From positions 4,774,001 through 4,838,000 of the forward strand of contig CM074127.1 of NCBI GenBank assembly GCA_037178625.1: a stretch of DNA of 64,000 nucleotides. Reading direction: 5' to 3'. Position numbers and translations under genes: made by a program. The notes beneath the pieces were generated by a model, which saw nothing but the letters and a program-made list of their open reading frames with translations, was not told the origin of the DNA and did not search any database. How positions within the stretch are numbered: the stretch's first letter is position 1; each line of letters begins with the position of its first letter. Below are positions 29,883 to 42,500 of the stretch, in pieces. The stretch is from Skeletonema tropicum (Eukaryota; Bacillariophyta; Thalassiosirophyceae; Thalassiosirales; Thalassiosiraceae).

Positions 29883-30629
29883 TTTATCCTCGTTCCTACC
29901 TTCGCTTCCTTCGTCTCGACTTATCTTTGATTTCGTTCGGTAGATTAGTTAGAATATCAGCTTCGTCGGTTACTTCGTTAGGTTTGGTTATAGGTAAGTC
30001 AATGATGAGGTCCTAATCATGACTGAAATGGCTTGCTTACTGACTCAACAAGTTTCCTACTCTTTCCTGCAGCTCAGTCTTGCCTCCGAGTTCACGTCGG
30101 TCGGAAATAGTAAAGTTACGCAATCTCGCCAGGTCCTGCAAGTTCTTTGATTAGTTGTTAGTGCAACCATTGCCTCTGATTGTCAAGCTAGCGCATTTTA
30201 CTTTAGCATTGAGAGTGTTCCTCAAGGAGAGAGAGAAAGGGTTTCAGTGCAGTTATGAGTTTCTTTGGCTGTCTTGTTCGTCAAGGGTATAGAGAGAAAG
30301 GGTTTCAGTGCAGTTACGGGTTTCTTTGGCTGTCTTGTTCGTCAAGGGTGTCTATACAAGAAGTTTTGTCTGTTTTGCTTCAATTCGATCCAATGTCATG
30401 AATGTGTATTCGTTAGGGAGAAGGATGACAAGGCAGGGACGACTACCTATACACAACAACAGCATCGTATGTTACCACCGTTGGAGACTTTTACCTACCA
30501 AACCACCACCACCACGCGACAATTTTCCAGGAGCGGAGCATTCACACCACTACGCAACAATCATCCGTGCACTTACTTTCATTTAGTCTTCATGCCTTTA
30601 AGTTAATAGATCTATTACCATTTCCATCA
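29883..30629. repeat. Non-coding stretch with a 61-bp tandem duplication (30230-30350)
   Basis: Copies begin at 30230 and 30291 (agagagaaagggtttcagtg ... cttgttcgtcaagggt) with two or three differences. The rest of the interval holds no recognisable gene. It is the 3' flank of the uL4m gene at its right end. Confidence 0.8.
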
Positions 30630-31989
30630 CCTACTTCTCCAACCTTGCTTCTAACGCCTTAACAGCGTCCAAACTCAAAAACAACTTCTTATACTTGAGC
30701 ATGTCATACACATTGCACGCAATCTGATTCTGCACCTTGACCTTATGCAAGTTCCCACTCGCCACCTTTAGATTCACATTGACTCCACCATGAATAAAGG
30801 CCTCATCTTCCGAACCCTCTTCGGCTTGAGCATCATCCACCATGAGGGCAGTAACACCATACTTTCCCGAAACATCAAACCTATTCAACATCTCATCCAA
30901 TACCCTCGTCTTGTGTGTCTCCGACGCCATATCATTGGTAATAATTAAATTCCCCTCCAACAACTTTTGACTAAGAGCATGGCGCATACCCATCCTCCTC
31001 ACCTTCTTATTCAACTTGGTCGTATAATCCTGTACATTCCCCTTGGGTCCATGAGCCTTCGCCCCCCCTCTCCAATGTGCCGGACGTGAATGTCCCGCGC
31101 GTGCCACACCACCCCCCTTTTGATTACGAACCTTCCGTCCCGAACCGGATACCTCGGATATGGTCTTGGTGCGTGCACCAGCGTTACGCTTGCCGCGTTT
31201 CTTGTTGCGTTGCCATACCACCACGCGTTGGAGGATGTCGACACGGACGGGGTCGCAACCGAATGTTTTGTCGGATAGGTGGAATGTGCCTACTTCTTCG
31301 CCTGATTTGAAATCCATAATTGGGACGTGTAGTCGTTGTGGGAGGGGGATGGCACGGGGTACATCTGCCTTGGTGGATAGATCGTAAAGGACACGTTGTT
31401 CATCTGCTTCGTCATCTTCTTCATCTTCGACATCCGTGTACTCATTATCATCCTCCTCAGTATCAACATCTCCACCAGCGACAGAAGCAGCTGCCTCTTG
31501 ACCTTCCACCTTTCTCTTCAATTGTTGTTTCTTCTTTCGTCGTGACACTTCCACCTTCTCGGCACCATAAAACGGAGATGATTTTGCTCTAGGATCAAAT
31601 TTCAGATTGGGTGGTAATTCCACTATTTGTTGCTTCTTGGTTTTCTTTGATGTTGCCATCGAGCTGAAGTAATTGAGTTGATTATAATTATTATTTGTAA
31701 CAGTGGTTGATGATCCAGAGGAGGTTGTGTTGATTGAGAGGTTTCCAAAGGATGATATCAAAGGAGCATTTGTTCGTGATGATGTGTGCATCATGTCGGT
31801 AGCCGCTGCTGATGCTACTCGACGGGTCATCAATACGATATTGGACGACATTGTTGTTGCGTGATGGATGATGTAAACTATATTGGAGCTATCGACGGTG
31901 TATGATGAAGTGCAGGAGATGCTCAGCCGGCCGTAGTGTAGCAGGTTTTTCGCCATGGTGACAACGAACGATGCAGCATGCAGCAGCAT
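30630..31989 (-). CDS. MRPL4: Mitochondrial large-subunit ribosomal protein uL4m
   Basis: About 452 aa. The L4 domain occupies residues 215-450: VRVDILQRVVVWQRNKKRG, then the loop GSGRKVRNQKGGGVARAGHS and RPAHWRGGAKAHGPKG, which lines the exit tunnel in family structures. LNKKVRRMGMRHALSQKL follows. The first ~110 residues are Ser/Thr/Asn-rich with scattered Arg, consistent with a mitochondrial presequence. Several in-frame Met codons make the exact start uncertain (MSSNIVLMTRRVAS is a likely one). A very acidic stretch (DTEEDDNEYTDVEDEEDD) precedes the conserved domain and is unusual. It is divergent with the Rieske gene, 179 bp away. Confidence 0.92.
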
Positions 31990-32168
31990 GCAGCGCAGCA
32001 GGAGTGAGAGGATTTTTTTGGCGGGAGTCCGTCAGACGGACAGTCAAAATCAAATCATCGCATCGTCGTCGGCAGTTACCTCAATGAACCTAACGCCTCC
32101 CTAGCTAACTATCATTGGTAGCTCCCCCTCTACTGTTAGTCGACGTTGCTGCGGATAATAATAGAAAA

Positions 32169-32913
32169 ATGAACGCCTTCCGCCTCGCCAGCCATATGGG
32201 CGCCCGGGCAGCCACCGCCCAATTTAAATCAGCCGGACTACGAAGCACCACAGCCGCCTTCAACACCAACCTTGGCGCTGCTTCCTCCACTCTCAACAGT
32301 TCTCGCTCCATCTCCACCTCCCTCCCCACCGCCAAGGCACCTGCCCTCCACGAACTCGGATCAGTCGATCACGCCTTCACCGATGACCGTGTCGACCGCA
32401 TTGCCGAACCAGAACGTCGTGCCTTCACCTACCTCCTCCTCTCCGGCGTCCGATTCGCCTACGCCTCCACCGCACGTGTCCTCGTAGGTCAAATTCGTCT
32501 CCTCCATGAGTGCCTCTGCCGATGTCCTCGCCTTGGCCTCTGCCGAATTCGACGTGAGCGGTGTCGCACCCGGTAAAACCATCACGGTCAAGTGGCGTGG
32601 TAAGCCCGTCTTCATTCGTCATCGAACACCCGCGGAAATTTCTGGCGAGGCGAGTGTATCACTTTCCGAACTTCGTGATGAGGAGACCGATGATGATCGT
32701 ACGTTGAAACCGGAATGGTTGGTGGTGTTGGGAATTTGTACACATTTGGGATGTGTCCCTCTAAGTGGTGCGGGGGATTTTAATGGCTGGTTTTGTCCTT
32801 GTCATGGAAGTCATTATGATATTAGTGGCAGGATTCGGAAGGGACCGGCACCGTTGAATTTGGAGGTGCCTCCTTATAAGTTTACGGATGAGGCAAAGAT
32901 TCTTATTGGATAA
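32169..32913 (+). CDS. Rieske iron-sulfur subunit of mitochondrial cytochrome bc1 (one-base frameshift)
   Basis: Ubiquinol-cytochrome c reductase subunit, about 247 aa if the frame is joined. The first frame gives a presequence ([20 protein letters not shown]), then [20 protein letters not shown], the membrane helix and hinge start. At about 32485-32489 (gtaggtcaaa) one extra G moves the frame. The second frame continues [35 protein letters not shown], and the cluster ligands CTHLGC and CPCHGSHYD, ending [14 protein letters not shown]. The family consensus is continuous through this point, so the break is probably an assembly error. No intron signals are present there. Confidence 0.9.
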
Positions 32914-33555
32914 ATAACTAAACTTTAGAAGTGTAGAAGAGTCTTTCAAAGATTGAAGGAATGTATCATTGGAGAAAATAGAAGGGGGAGGGGGAATAAA
33001 TGACTCAATCAACATTTTGAGTGGGTGTATTATAAATAATTGGGGGGGGGAATACTTTGGTACTACTAATGTCTTGGATTTGGACAGCTTTAGGTCTCTA
33101 CTAAAGACAAATAATTAATGTACGTATTGCTGTTTAATACCAATGCAGAGAGCATTTTTCAGTCTGATGCCTATGATGGGCTAGTAATTGAAGTTATCCA
33201 ATGACAGAAGATCTCACTTCAACATCTTCCCTTCAGAGTAGGAAACGTATGCAACCTAGACAGGAGGACACTCGTACCTGATTGATTCATCTTATTATAT
33301 ACCTTCTAATTAATCTGTCGTCAAATATATGTAATCCCAAGGGTAAATAAGCAAGTGTAATCCCGCAGGCCAAGTAAGAAATGCGAAGTAGAGAAAAGGT
33401 TCCTTTGAGAATCAGATGCCTGCGCAGAGCGTGTTGCATCAGGCCTCTCTAGTTCTTTCTGCTTAGAGTGAGATAATCACATTCAAAGGGCCTAATAAAT
33501 CACTCTCGGTAGCTACGCAATTAAATTTGCTTTTACTATACATTTTATTGGAGTA
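32914..33555. other. Convergent intergenic region
   Basis: 642 bp between the 3' ends of the Rieske gene (plus) and the metal ATPase (minus). It has a G-run (attggggggggaa, about 33040) and no open frame of note. I see nothing else. Confidence 0.5.
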
Positions 33556-36380
33556 CTATACTAGCTCAAGATCGCCATCATCGATGTTTTCATAACGCTG
33601 GCCATCCTTCTCCCGCTTTGCGCGTGATGGCATCACAACATCCTGCTTTCTTTCAATCGCAGCAATAGTTCTCGGTGATAATAACTTCATCCCGTTTAGC
33701 GTAACGAGCAGCATTGTGCCAACGTCAGACACAATTGCCCAGAGCAAGGTCATCTTTCCAAAGCATGTCAGTATGATTGCGATCAAGTTCACAACAATGC
33801 TGAATGCAATGTTCTCTTTCACTGTCGTAATTACTTTGGCACCGATGTCCATACTGAAGAGAAGCTTCGTCAGATTGGAGTCCATTAGAGTGACATCGGA
33901 CATTTCCACTGCCAAAGCTGCTCCTTCACCCATTGCAACCCCAACATCAGCAGCGGTCAACGCAGGCGCATCATTGACTCCGTCCCCCACCATCAGAATC
34001 AGCGTCTTTCCGCCATAAAGAGAGGGATGTCTATCGGTTGAAGAACCTTTCAAACTAGTCACATAATTGAGCTTATCCTCGGGGAGTAGCTGACTTTGAA
34101 TGCAAGATTCATCCAAGCCTACTTGATTCCCAACCGAACGAGCAGCACCTTGTCCATCACCGGTGAGCATGATGACTTCGACGTCACTTTTATGGAGGAC
34201 GGAAACAACGCTGGGGGCTTCTTCTCTAATTGTGTCCTTGACGCAGTAGATACCAATTATCCCGGCGCCTTCGATCCCAACGTAGCCAACGGTGCCTCCC
34301 TCGTCGCTCCATTGTGCTGCCCAATCTGTGTACTGTTTCGGAATATCGTACATTCCAATTCTCATGAAGAGGCGAGCATTGCCGACGTAAACTCTCTCGT
34401 CGTCGACAGTGGCAGTCACTCCCTCGCCTTTGAGGATCGTGTGCTGAAGTGCGCCAACAGTATCTGATAACACTACACCCTCGTCCTTTGCAGCTGAAAC
34501 GAGACATGCGGAAAGGGGATGTGAACTCGGTGCCTCCATGATTGCAAGAAGTCTCAATATCTCTTTGCGTGATCTTGATCCGCCAACAGGTTCAAGATGG
34601 CTTAATGAGAATCTTCCTGTCGTCAACGTGCCAGTCTTGTCTAGCACCACTGTTTTTACGTGACCAAGACATTCGAGGCGGCTTCCTCCTTTGATGATGA
34701 TTCCACGTTTCGCTGTAGCAGCCAGTCCCGCTGAGTATGTGACGGGAGTGCTAAGGTTTAATAAGAAAGGCCGATGTTAGACAGTGCAGTGCATCATGAT
34801 TTGGGACAATAAGCGCAGCGTTCAAACTTACCTAATCGTGAGAGCACATGGGCATGCGATAATGATGAAAATTAGTCCATTCATTGACCAATATCTCCCA
34901 ACTTCCTCCCCAAAGAACCACGGAATAGTACAGAGAAAGAAAGCTGTGACGAGCACAAAAGGTGTATATTTCTTCGCAAAGGAGTCAACAAGTTTCTCCG
35001 TTTCCGATGTATTTGCCTGTGCTTCCTCGATCAACTCAATCAGTCTCGATAGCGCGGAATCCCCAACAGTTGACTTCGTGCGAATTACTAACTGTGTCGA
35101 CCCTACGTTGATGCTTCCACTGGAGACCTCTTCGCCAGGGTGCTTCTCAACCGGTCGAGCTTCTCCAGTTAGACTGCTTTCGTCTACAGCTGAATTTCCT
35201 TCGACCACGACCCCATCTGCTGGAATTTTATCGCCCGTTCTGACGCTAACTCGACATCCGACTGGTAGATTTTCCGCCGGCACAATAACAATATCACCAG
35301 TCGCGGGGTCTATCACGTTGGCATAATCTGGCCGGAGCGAAACGATCTCTTTCAATGCACGACGTGCCTTTTTCGTGGCACGGGCCTCCAGAAACTCGGA
35401 TATTGCGAATAGGAACGATACGGAAGCTGCTTCGTCATACTCTCCCAGTGCAAGAGATCCCAGTGCGGCAGTAACCATCATGCAATTCGCATCGAACTGA
35501 CACCGTCGCATTGTCAAGTATGCTTTCATCATAACGGGGGGCAGTCCAAAGAATACCGCCCCGATCCCAGCATATTGAAGAAAGCTCCACGATTCATCGA
35601 CATAGCTTAACAGACTCAACATCCAGCAAAGGCCGCTAAGTATGATGTTGACCTTCAATCCGCGGAAGCAATAGAACCTTCGTCCTCCTTCATCTAAGGA
35701 ATCATCTCCTTCATTGCCATGCTGGCATTCATTACTCAAAACGGGCAAGGTCAATCCTTCCGTTGCACCATCATGAGCCAATTCAATCCTCCCCCACTCA
35801 TCATCCTTTAAGCCACTCACCAAAACATTATTAATTCGTTCAGCAGTTAACAATGACGGATCATGCTCCACCTTCAACGTCTGACTTTGTGCATGTAGAT
35901 GAAAGGTGCGTAGATGATCCTTGAGAAAGTTTTGTCGCAATACTTTCCCAATGGGACACGTTGCCATCTTATCTTGAGTGTATGTCATCAAGCCGGGTAT
36001 GACAAATGTCGATTCTACATATTTCGATCGGGGCAAGTTCATTATGCTTTCAAATGATGACGATGATGTTTGCGTGTCGTTGTCACTGTTCGTCTTTAAC
36101 GTCGACGCAGCACCATCTGTTTCAATAGCTGCACCGAATCGTTGTTCATTCAATGCGGCCGCCAACAACTCTGCCGTAATGATAGTAGGATCATGATCAA
36201 TGAATACTATTTTGGTAGCCACATTCACTCCCAACTTGCGCACTCCAGGCAATGGTTTGAGAATGGATCGAATGGGTGGAATTTCGGCAGGGCAGCAGAT
36301 TCCACTGACACGAAGACGACTTCGACATGATATATTTGCTTTTACTTTGGATGTTGCGGAAGCGTTCTTCTTGTTGCTAT

Positions 36381-36412
<32 letters not shown>

Positions 36413-36987
36413 TTGAGTAATTGAATGCCATCATCATCATTTGGAAGCACGGTATATTCAAACCTCGCTTCGATAAGGCGACTCAGTATTGCTTGATAAA
36501 CTAAATCATCCTCAGTGCCTTTTTGCTTTGCCTCCTGGGGATTTTGCGTCGAGATCACTGCTGTAGTTGTGGTAGGCCTAGAGGAAGGGTTGTATTGAAT
36601 TGTAACCGTTCGAGGCGGAGACGAAGCTTCCGCACTGTTATCAGTACTAGCCAATGGTGCCGGTAGCACGTTTACATGTGCGACACCATCCAAGTCCAAT
36701 AGAATTGTTCGTAGCACATCCATACGCCCAGCTGCTTCATGCCCCTTGTAAACACGTAAATGAATAGATTTTGCTGTAGAATTGATTGCTCCAATGTTGG
36801 ATTCCTCATCATCATCTTCATCGGTCATCCAGACATCTCCAATCGCAGGCGGGGGAGCAGCACATGGAGAACATTCACCACAAAATAAAAAGGATGTTAC
36901 ATCAGCCTTATTCTTTGCATTTGACTTCTTCGTCTTTTTCTTGCTGCTGTGCAATCCATTTGCAAATTGCATTTGACTTATGTCCAT
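33556..36987 (-). CDS. P1B-type heavy-metal-transporting ATPase (Zn/Cd/Pb-like)
   Basis: Two exons, 36987-34832 and 34750-33556, with intron GTAAGT...CCTTAG, giving 1,116 aa. It pumps metal ions across a membrane using ATP. The N-terminus has Cys-rich CGECSPCAAP, then an HMA-like fold with GICCPAE near residue 230 (the CC form of plant Zn/Cd pumps) and a second degenerate HMA-like region. The core has SSLTGEARP (actuator), the ion motif CPC near residue 715 just before the intron, DKTGTLTTG (phosphorylated Asp), SSHPLSA and VGDGVNDAPALTAAD. A run of CTG/AGC codons (36383-36411) makes a poly-Ser tract between the HMA parts. The CPC plus CCxxE combination favours P1B-2, but copper cannot be excluded. 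Confidence 0.93.
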
Positions 36988-37439
36988 CTTCTATCCGTTT
37001 CTGATTTCTATCTCAGGCGAGCAGTTGTTCAAGGTTGTTCGTGCGTGGCTTTCACTTTGTAAATTGCGCTTCCGCAACAAAAAGTTTCCGCAACAAAGCG
37101 CCCCTGCTTTAAGTCACAGCTGAGGCATGCTACTTAAGTATGAGATTAGTCTGCTGATATCTATTCCTCTTTCAGTAGAGCTAAACACACGCGTAGTACA
37201 TTCGATTGTTTCCTTGACTGCGTGGCGGATGGGGATGGGATGTGGTGTCGTGTGGTCTTGGCAGTCAACTTCCTCCAGAACGATTCACGAGCTGTTAGAA
37301 GCGTGAAACCCGCAGTCACGGTTGTGATCGATCCAATTCCATCAAAATGACGCATGAATAATAAGGATTTATGCCAATGCCATCAATAAGCACTATCAAT
37401 TGAAATTAGCAATCAACAAAACTACATGAAAATAGAGCA
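36988..37439. promoter_or_regulatory. Divergent promoter region, metal ATPase and PET117-like gene
   Basis: 452 bp between head-to-head genes. There is a short direct repeat (gcttccgcaacaaaaagtttccgcaacaaagcg, about 37067-37099). A minus-strand frame at 37161-37355 has no motif and is not called. Confidence 0.4.
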
Positions 37440-37670
37440 ATGAACAAACCAAGAATACGAGGACCCGCAATAGTACTGGGTTTAACAACCTCCATCACAG
37501 CCTACGCAATATTTTACAGTCACTTTCAACAAGTTCGAGATAAAAAAGTAATGAGAGAAGGTGTGGCACGAGATAAAGAACGGATACGTTTGAAGAGGAA
37601 GGAACAGCAGCAATTGATGCAGCAGCAGCAGAAGGAGGAAGGAATAGTTTCTAGAGATAGTGATAGATGA
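37440..37670 (+). CDS. PET117-like cytochrome c oxidase assembly protein
   Basis: 76 aa, the size of PET117. It has one N-terminal helix (GPAIVLGLTTSITAYAIFYS) and then the matrix-side pattern HFQQVRDKKVMREGVARDKE, close to the family's Q..ER..M..GV.RD.ER. A Lys/Gln-rich helical tail follows (LKRKEQQQLMQQQQK). In yeast and animals PET117 helps haem a synthase (COX15) during complex IV assembly at the inner mitochondrial membrane. The similarity is over a short protein, so the call rests on pattern and length. Confidence 0.65.
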   Translation: MNKPRIRGPAIVLGLTTSITAYAIFYSHFQQVRDKKVMREGVARDKERIRLKRKEQQQLMQQQQKEEGIVSRDSDR

Positions 37671-38180
37671 TGGTGTAACTGGTGTACTGATGCAAGATGC
37701 TGGGATATTGCCAAAAAAATTGAAATGGCTTCCAAGAAACGTCTTTCGAAGAACTTAGAGAGATCGCTTGGATTGGGGATTACATCTGGGTAGTTTGCAC
37801 AGGCTCACAATAAGGTGCACGGCAAGATTGACCAATACCAGCATTGTGGATTCAACTTATGATATGAATACAAGAAAAATAGTCAGAACTGATTGTAATG
37901 CAACCACACATTCCTACATAAAAAACGATTAATCCCCATCTTCTATGGCAATCAGTCCCCCTCCCACTATTTAATACATTGCAGTAAAAACAAACACTAG
38001 AGTTTTCTATTAAAAAAATATTTAAATGTTAGATTCATATAAAAAATGATAAGTTCCGGTAGAAGACACAGAACCCTGCAAGTAGTACGCCAATCCTTCA
38101 GCATTGAATGGCTGAGGTGTCGGCTGAGAGTCAGTTGGACATGTTGCGCAACAAAACAGAGGGAGGAGATCTTATATTAT
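37671..38180. other. Convergent intergenic region
   Basis: 510 bp between the 3' ends of the PET117-like gene and 14-3-3. The right part is AT-rich (tattaaaaaaatatttaaatg). A 60-codon frame at 38046-38228 has no features. No gene is seen. Confidence 0.5.
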
Positions 38181-38556
38181 TTACTCATCCTTCTCTGGCT
38201 CGGCATCCGCGGCCTCAGCCTGGTCTGATGTCCACAATGTCAAGTTATCCCTCAACAATTGCATAATCAGAGTAGAGTCCTTATAACTCTCCTCACTCAA
38301 TGTATCCAACTCGGCAATAGCGTCATCAAATGCCTGCTTGGCAATATGACATGCGCGATCGGGGCTATTGAGAATTTCGTAGTAAAATACAGAAAAGTTG
38401 AGGGCAAGTCCGAGGCGGATGGGGTGGGTGGGGGGAAGATCCGCGGTGGCAACCTCGGTGGCAGATTGGTAGGCATCCAAGGCTGCTGAGGCGGAGGCCT
38501 TGCGGGTGTCTCCCTGTTGGAACTCGGAGAGGTATCGGTGGTAATCTCCCTTCATT

Positions 38557-38603
<47 letters not shown>

Positions 38604-38665
38604 TGACTCTTCAATGATGGAGAGGATGTCATTACAGATGTCGCAAAGCTCATTCTCAATCTTGA

Positions 38666-38699
<34 letters not shown>

Positions 38700-38909
38700 A
38701 TCCCCCTTTTGTTCGATGGAGGTGACCACACGCCAGGAGGCACGTCGGGATCCGATGACATTCTTGTAGGCGACGGAGAGAAGGTTACGTTCCTCAACGG
38801 TGAGTTCTTGGGGTTGACGGGCGACCTCCTTCATGTCGGAGACCATTTCATCGAAGCGCTCGGCCTGTTCGGCGAGCTTGGCTTTGTAGACGAGAGAATC
38901 ACGATCCAT
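38181..38909 (-). CDS. 14-3-3 protein
   Basis: 242 aa, full length. It is a dimeric adaptor that binds phospho-Ser/Thr motifs. Both signatures are present: [20 protein letters not shown] (with the phosphate-binding Lys and Arg) and [38 protein letters not shown] supplies the Arg-Tyr pair that completes the phosphopeptide pocket. The acidic tail ([13 protein letters not shown]) is typical. Its 3' UTR converges with the PET117-like gene. Confidence 0.97.
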
Positions 38910-39514
38910 TTTGATGATTTTATTGGGTAGAGATTGGAATTTGAGGCGTTGGCTTGGATTTTTTATGAGGCTGATAAGCGGTGGATGGAAAGCTTCTTGA
39001 GCTTTGAGGACGCAGCTGTCTCAAGACGGGGGGCTGATCGTAACTTCGAAATCGTGAATTTCCAAGAGAAGCCAACCAATGCTGTTGTAATTGTCGTAAA
39101 CCCGGGAAAGTACCACGATTTGTCAGGCAGTTTATGAAATTGCATCGCAGCGATCGCCGATCGCTCGTGCTGCCGTCGATCGCTGATCGCTGACTCCATC
39201 AAAGAAGATGAGACACACAGCTTTTTTGGTTTTTGATCACCATGCTTTGCAAATCTCCTGGGCCTTATTTTCAGAGTCGCTTTGGGTGAGGGCTGCATTG
39301 CTTCTTGTATCTTTTGGACGCGTGGACCGGCCACGATGCTCGCTGGGCTGAATGCATGCCGTTGAAACCAAAAACAGCAAAAGCAATTCAATTCTAAGGA
39401 GGAAAACGCCGCCTCACAACGATAGCGTGGACTTAATAAGTCCTTAGAACACGATATGAATACGGTGTAGAGATTACTGCGCTTCTTTGAGCTTCAAAAG
39501 GAAAAGCATTACAA
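38910..39514. promoter_or_regulatory. Divergent promoter region, 14-3-3 and chitinase
   Basis: 605 bp. It holds a cluster of GATCGC/GCGATC palindromes at about 39144-39193 (cgcagcgatcgccgatcgct and the following cgatcgctgatcgctgac). This could be a protein-binding cluster for either gene or a fold-back. No coding frame of interest. Confidence 0.45.
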
Positions 39515-42500
39515 ATGAAACAACAACATAGAAAACAATCCGTCGTCTACCGGCGGGTGGTACGATTGGGGCTACTCTTTCCATGGCTACTATTCGTACT
39601 TCTCTTTCAATATCAGCAGGATCAGCTGCGGCTACCTTTGGGTGTGGATGCTGCTACAATACGTGGTAGCGGTGGAAGAAGTGAGCAGCACTATGGCCAA
39701 ATTGATAGAAACACAAGAGCTTCGAGCAGCTCATTCTCCTCAGCTGTCTCTTCGACAAAGAAGACTAGTACTGGTCGAAGAGAACTCCGAACAGTTCAAA
39801 ATTACTGCGGGACAGATTGGGGCACTGCCAACTCGGAATGCAAACGGCCCTGTCCAGATGGCAATAAAGATGTGTGTGCATGGGGTGAGCAATGCTTTGC
39901 TGATTTGACATCGTGTCCTTCCATGACGATAGAGGTGTCGGTTGGCAGTGCTGGTGAGACTTATGAGACAACAATGACCTATTACCAGTCAACGTCGGGT
40001 AGCTCAACTGAAGACTACGATACCGGACCATTGATTTACCCTGGAAAGGCCAGTACACCGCCTCACTGCTCCCCGGCCACCACTGATATAATCAATGTGG
40101 GCTACTATCAATCATGGGCCAAGTATCGCAATTGCCACCAACTGTATGCTTCTGATATCAAAGTCAAGGCATTTGGTTATACTCATCTCATTTATAGCTT
40201 TGCGGGAATATCAATGTTTGGGAAGTTGGAACCATACAATGGAATCATGGATGAGACCAAAATATATCGAGAGTTTAATAATCTCAAGTCGCATCCGGAT
40301 AATCGCGGATTGAAAACTCTCATTGCCGTGGGTGGTTGGAATTTCGATCAAAAGCGATTTACCATGACAGCATCCACGAATACATATCGCACTGAATTCG
40401 CAGAGAGTGTTGTTGACTTTTGCATCAAATATGGCTTTGATGGTCTGGATTTTGATTGGGAATACCCCGTCACACGGGATGGTACTCCGGAAGATTATGT
40501 CAATTATCCACTGTTGGTTCAAGCGGTACGACGTGCATTCGATGACGCGAAACAGACCAGGGGTGTTGATTTGCTCCTTACCATGGCTGTACCGATCAAT
40601 CCATTCAAGATAAACGATGGATATGACCTCCAATCATTGACACCGAATGTTGATTGGTTTAATTTGATGGCGTATGACATACATGGACACTGGGATGATA
40701 TTACTGGATCACATACGGATATGGGGTATATTCAGACGACTGTGGAAATGATGATGGAACAGGGTGTCACGGGTGATAAGATGGCGTTTGGGCTAGCTAG
40801 TTATGGGCGGAGCATGAAGTTGACTGACCCTGATTGTACGACAGAGGGTTGTCCGATTAGTGGTGCAGGAGTCGAGGGTTGCAATGGTGTATCGGGCTTT
40901 AGCCCTTTATTTGACTTGAAGGAAAAGTATATCGATACAGGAAAGTACGATTCGTTGCTAATGAATGAGAAGACTGGTAGCATGGAAATGATTGTTGATG
41001 GCAGTGTCTTCGTAACTTTTGATTTGGAGCAGTCGTTTCAGAAAAAGAGAGACTATTACGTGTCAAAGTGAGTGTCTATTATATCAATTGTTGTTTTATT
41101 GTTCCGCTGCAATCTTTTTTAACGCAGTTTCTATTCTTGTGTTCCCTTCGCTGCAACTGCAGATGCTTCCGAGGTCAAATGTGGTGGGCACTAGACATGC
41201 TCAAAACGCCTCAATTCGGGCAATTTGGTTCCCTTCCAGCTACACAAGTTACTCCTCCACCAGTCACTCCACCACCATCTCCGAAGCCAGTGAACTTCAA
41301 TGCTCCTGGTGTAGATCAGAGCGATGACTACTGCAACGGAGAAACTGGTCTAGTTGCAATTCACGATTGCGCAGGATTTGTCTTCTGTAATCAAGGTCAG
41401 ATGATTGGAAGCGTCACGAAATGTGCCACTGGTCTAACCTTTGATATGAATCTAGGCTTGTGTAATTGGCCATCCAAGACGAATACGTGTGGGTTTGAGT
41501 TTTGCGAGAAAGACTTCTCTGGTTATATGCCATTCGAGGAATGCTCCAAGTTCTATTATTGCAAGGATGGCAAGATCCATGGCGACGTAGAAACTTGCGC
41601 AGCTGGTACAATGTTTGACACCGGTTTGGGGATATGCAATTGGAAGAGTGAAGTGACATGTAGGGCTCCAGTAACGCCACCTCCTAATCCACCACCACCA
41701 CCACCTCCTCCTCCTGCGCCAGAAATCAGTGTCGTACCTGCGACTACTTATGGTGTCTCCTCTTCAACTCCACGTCCCACTTATGGATCTCTTGCATCAT
41801 CCTATTCTGCTCCAAATGGAAAAGATTTTGGCTATATTACAGGCTCTAACACAGGCTCTACGAAGTTGCGTTTCGGTCCAACAGATGATGCATACGTTCA
41901 ACAACAGAAGCCATACGCAAACTTCAATGACAACTACATCGTAGCTGATCAAAATCTGCGCTTCGATGGGCTGTTACGATTCAATATCCAAGGTGTTGAA
42001 GATCGTTCTATCAACTACGCCATGCTACGCCTCTTTGTTGTCAATCCATCCGATGCTGGGGGTAAATTCTACCAATGCCGTGATGACTGGCATGAGGATG
42101 TTGTCACTTGGGAGAAGGCCCCCTCTATCACTAATGCTTCACCTGTAGCGGTGATAGATCATGCTATACTTCAAAATCAGTGGGTAGAGGTGGATGTCAC
42201 AAGTATCGTCACTCAAAATGGGCCAGTGGCGTTACGGTTTGTATCAGATTCTACAGATAACGTCATGTTCAGCTCCAAGGAAAATACAAACAGAAATGCA
42301 CCTGAGTTGATTGTGGACGTCGGGCTTACCAGAGAGGCGCATGTAACGAATTCGGCTGTAGTGAATACTCACAAAATCGGTCCCACCGATGATGCCACCG
42401 TCATTAAGGGTGGACCGAATAAGAACTTTGGAAGAGAACCTGAGCTCAAAATTGATGCTGATCCTGGAGAAAAGAAATCATATCTGCGTTTTGACTTTTC

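Noticed and set aside
38963..39391. 142-codon minus-strand frame upstream of 14-3-3
   Set aside because: Lies in the divergent promoter region, with no motif and a Cys/Phe-rich start unlike real presequences.
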